Assembly: GCA_012032065.1 (NCBI GenBank)
Contig: JAAURV010000141.1
Coordinates: forward strand, 1-7,669
Length of the DNA: 7,669 nucleotides
Reading direction: 5' to 3'
Origin: Hyphomicrobiales bacterium
Lineage (GTDB): Bacteria; Pseudomonadota; Alphaproteobacteria; Rhizobiales; Aestuariivirgaceae
Shown here: positions 5,955 to 7,669 of the stretch, in pieces
How positions within the stretch are numbered: position 1 is the stretch's first letter
Layout: each line of letters begins with the position of its first letter
The notes under the pieces: model-generated
The model's database searches: none
What the model saw: only the letters and a program-made list of their open reading frames with translations
What the model was told of the DNA's origin: nothing
Made by a program: the position numbers and the translations under genes

Positions 5955-7136
5955 TCAGAGAAGCCCGCGGCCAGCAAGATAGCGGAGCAGGTGGCTGGTG
6001 CCGTAGGTCCAGGGCGCGGCTTCATCGGTTCGTCTCATTACGTTGGTGAGTGCGCCCAATTCCGGGGCCGAGACGGTGACCACATCGCCGATTTTGTGGG
6101 TGAAGCCCTGACCCTTGACCTCACGGTCGGCCACGGGGGCGAAGAGGGTTCCGAGGAAGAGGACGGCGCCGTCAGGGTACTGATGATCGCGGTTCAGCAT
6201 CTGGCTCGCCAGATCAGCGGGATCGCGGCTGATCTTGGCCATATTGGAACCGCCCTCCAGCACGTAGCCTTCCGGGCCCTCCACTTTCAGCGAGAGCTGC
6301 ATCTTGCGCACATGATCGAGCGAGAAATGCTCATCGAATAACCGGATGAAGGGGCCGAGCGCGCAACTCGCATTGTTGTCCTTGGCCTTGCTGAGGAGCA
6401 GCGCCGAGCGGCCTTCGACATCACGCAGGTTCACATCGTTGCCCAGCATCGCACCGACGATCTTGCCGGTTGAGGCAACGACGATCACGACTTCCGGCTC
6501 GGGATTGCTCCAGTTGGACACGGGATTGAGGCCGGCGTCCATTCCATGGCCAACCGCACTCATCGGCTGCGACTTGGTGAAGATTTCAGCGTCGGGGCCG
6601 ATGCCGACTTCGAGATATTGCGACCACACGCCTTTTGCGATCAGCACCTGCTTCAAGTTCATTGCTTCGGCTGAACCTGGCTTCAGCTTCGAGAGATCGT
6701 CGCCGATGAGATCGCGGATGCTCTTGCGGATTTCTTCGGCGGCGGCAGGATTGCCGCGCGCGCGCTCCTCAATCACGCGCTCCAACATGGAAATCGCAAA
6801 GGTGACGCCAGCCGCCTTCAAGGCTTGCAGATCGACCGGCGGCAAGAGCCAGGGTTTTGAAAGATTGCGCGCCGCCGTTGGCGTGTTGGCGAGGATTTCG
6901 ACGAGCGGAGCTACCGGTTCGCCCTTGGAGGCGTGAACCGCTGCAGCCGGATCATCCATCTCGCAAAGATCGCGCATGGTCGGGAAGGTTTCGGTGATGT
7001 CTTCGGCTTCGCCGCCAATAATCCGCGCCACGCAAGGTCCGCCATGGGCCGGAGACCAGATGCGGCCCACAAGTGTTGCGCGCGCATCATTCGGCAATGT
7101 CGCGGCGGCGCTCATGTGGGCTTCGAGAGAACTCAT
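5955..7136 (-). CDS. Fumarylacetoacetate hydrolase (FAH) family protein
   Basis: About 393 residues, with an N-terminal arm (to about 165) and a C-terminal FAH-fold catalytic domain. FAH-family enzymes are metal-dependent hydrolases, decarboxylases or dehydratases of beta-diketo or 2-keto-3-deoxy acids. Signature elements, numbered from the first possible start (TTG at 7142), are YLEVGIGPDAEIFTKSQPM (176-194), the metal-binding pair E215 and E217 in NPEPEVVI, and GNDVNLRDVEG (234-244) with D236 as third ligand. The GPFIRLFD and QGFTHKIGDVVTV blocks are also typical. I chose the ATG at 7136, two bases after the stop of the upstream gene; an ATG at 7115 (MSAAATLP) is a good alternative and no ribosome-binding site decides between them. 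It is probably co-transcribed with the ATP-grasp gene. The substrate is unknown; dehydration of a sugar-acid-derived 2-keto-3-deoxy acid is one possibility from this subfamily's style. Confidence 0.9.
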   Translation of the reverse strand: MSSLEAHMSAAATLPNDARATLVGRIWSPAHGGPCVARIIGGEAEDITETFPTMRDLCEMDDPAAAVHASKGEPVAPLVEILANTPTAARNLSKPWLLPPVDLQALKAAGVTFAISMLERVIEERARGNPAAAEEIRKSIRDLIGDDLSKLKPGSAEAMNLKQVLIAKGVWSQYLEVGIGPDAEIFTKSQPMSAVGHGMDAGLNPVSNWSNPEPEVVIVVASTGKIVGAMLGNDVNLRDVEGRSALLLSKAKDNNASCALGPFIRLFDEHFSLDHVRKMQLSLKVEGPEGYVLEGGSNMAKISRDPADLASQMLNRDHQYPDGAVLFLGTLFAPVADREVKGQGFTHKIGDVVTVSAPELGALTNVMRRTDEAAPWTYGTSHLLRYLAGRGLL

Positions 7137-7138
7137 GA

Positions 7139-7669
7139 TCAAAACATCTTGTTGGTTGAGTCGGCCGGCGGAGGCGTGGGCGCGGCGGAACCCGACACGG
7201 GGATCGCCTCGAACTGCGCGTTGATGGCCGCGACCCAGCGCTTGGCGCGATCCGTGAGCTTGCGGTCATCCGTCTGGAAGCGGCCACGCGAGACGAGAAT
7301 GCCGAGATCGGCGCCGTGGTAGCGGTAGTCGCCCGCGGTGTAGACACGGAGATAGAAGGCCTCGTCCTCGCCCGAGACCAGAAACCAGTCGATCGATTTG
7401 CGGGTGAGCGCGATCTTGCCGTCATCGCCCATGCGCCAGATGCCGGAGGAGGGAGCCTTGGTGATCATCTCCACGCGGTCGACGGGGTACTTCAAGATGA
7501 GTTGGCTCCAGTTGTCGAATTCGGCCCAGCGTTTCTGGACGTCATCGAGATCGAGTTCCCACGGCACGCCCATGAATTCGAGCATGTGGAACATGTAGAT
7601 CGGGCAGCCGCCATAGGTGGAGGTGATGAGGTTGGTGAGCGGCGAGGCGCCGGATATGCGCGGATTGAT
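7139..7669 (-). CDS. ATP-grasp-type ligase, C-terminal part only
   Basis: The frame is open to the window edge, so the N-terminal part, which would hold the ATP-binding lobes, is missing; 176 residues are visible. The first visible residues, INPRISGASPLTNLIT, match the end of an ATP-grasp core, where the E-x-N-P-R loop supplies the Mg-binding Glu and Asn (the Glu would be just outside the window). The following G-x-P-x-x-x-x-H-x-L-E-F-M segment, the WSQLILKYP stretch and the mixed C-terminal domain resemble carbamoyl-phosphate-synthase or biotin-carboxylase-like ligases. The tail is a low-complexity Ala/Pro stretch ending STNKMF. The acyl substrate cannot be named. The FAH-family gene follows two bases after its stop, so the two form an operon. 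An internal ATG at 7594 is not the true start. Confidence 0.65.
   Translation of the reverse strand: MNPRISGASPLTNLITSTYGGCPIYMFHMLEFMGVPWELDLDDVQKRWAEFDNWSQLILKYPVDRVEMITKAPSSGIWRMGDDGKIALTRKSIDWFLVSGEDEAFYLRVYTAGDYRYHGADLGILVSRGRFQTDDRKLTDRAKRWVAAINAQFEAIPVSGSAAPTPPPADSTNKMF

Noticed and set aside
7140..7142. TTG as the start of the FAH-family gene
   Set aside because: It would overlap the upstream stop and add only two residues; ATG codons at 7136 and 7115 are available and fit better.
1..7669. CRISPR arrays, tRNA or rRNA genes, recombinase or transposase genes
   Set aside because: None found on either strand; in particular no integrase lies near the dnaE-tail repeats.

Overview
The window looks like an alphaproteobacterial chromosome, probably Hyphomicrobiales-like. 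The evidence is GC-rich coding with strong GGC/GTG/CTG/GAC third-position bias and a DnaE of alphaproteobacterial style (for example a PDFDIDFCQDRRDEV active-site segment). The genus cannot be fixed from the sequence alone.

Layout. (1) 2-3232 (+): the 3' ~93% of dnaE, the catalytic alpha subunit of DNA polymerase III, cut by the window edge. (2) 3233-5048: a more AT-rich accessory stretch. It starts with a lone minus-strand gene of unknown function (3242-3748), convergent with dnaE. It is followed by a second, 50-bp copy of the extreme 3' end of dnaE (3897-3946), in the same orientation as the true end (3184-3233). The two copies differ at only four positions, all third-codon and all synonymous. 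Then comes a type II toxin-antitoxin pair of the FitAB/VapBC kind (4015-4278 and 4275-4700, overlapping ATGA), with a promoter and operator-like dyad just upstream. After it lies what looks like the stub of a second antitoxin (4726-4848), again ATGA-overlapped with a 36-codon ORF (4845-4955). (3) 5049-5954 (+): a nitrilase-superfamily amidohydrolase, preceded by a palindrome that contains a perfect TATAAT. (4) On the minus strand, a two-gene unit reads toward it: the C-terminal part of an ATP-grasp-type ligase (7139-7669, cut by the window edge), then a fumarylacetoacetate-hydrolase-family enzyme (5955-7136). Its stop codon directly abuts the stop codon of the nitrilase gene.

Interpretation. 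The main point of interest is the dnaE 3' end used as a junction. A 713-bp segment sits between two 50-bp direct repeats of the last 15 sense codons plus stop, which is what integration into the 3' end of an essential gene leaves when the element carries a replacement end. The segment has no recombinase, so it would be a non-autonomous element or a deletion relic carrying one cargo gene. The TA module and TA stub just outside the repeat suggest the dnaE-nitrilase interval is an insertion hotspot. The flanking enzymes (amidohydrolase, FAH-family, ATP-grasp) look like ordinary catabolic or biosynthetic genes whose substrates cannot be read from the sequence.
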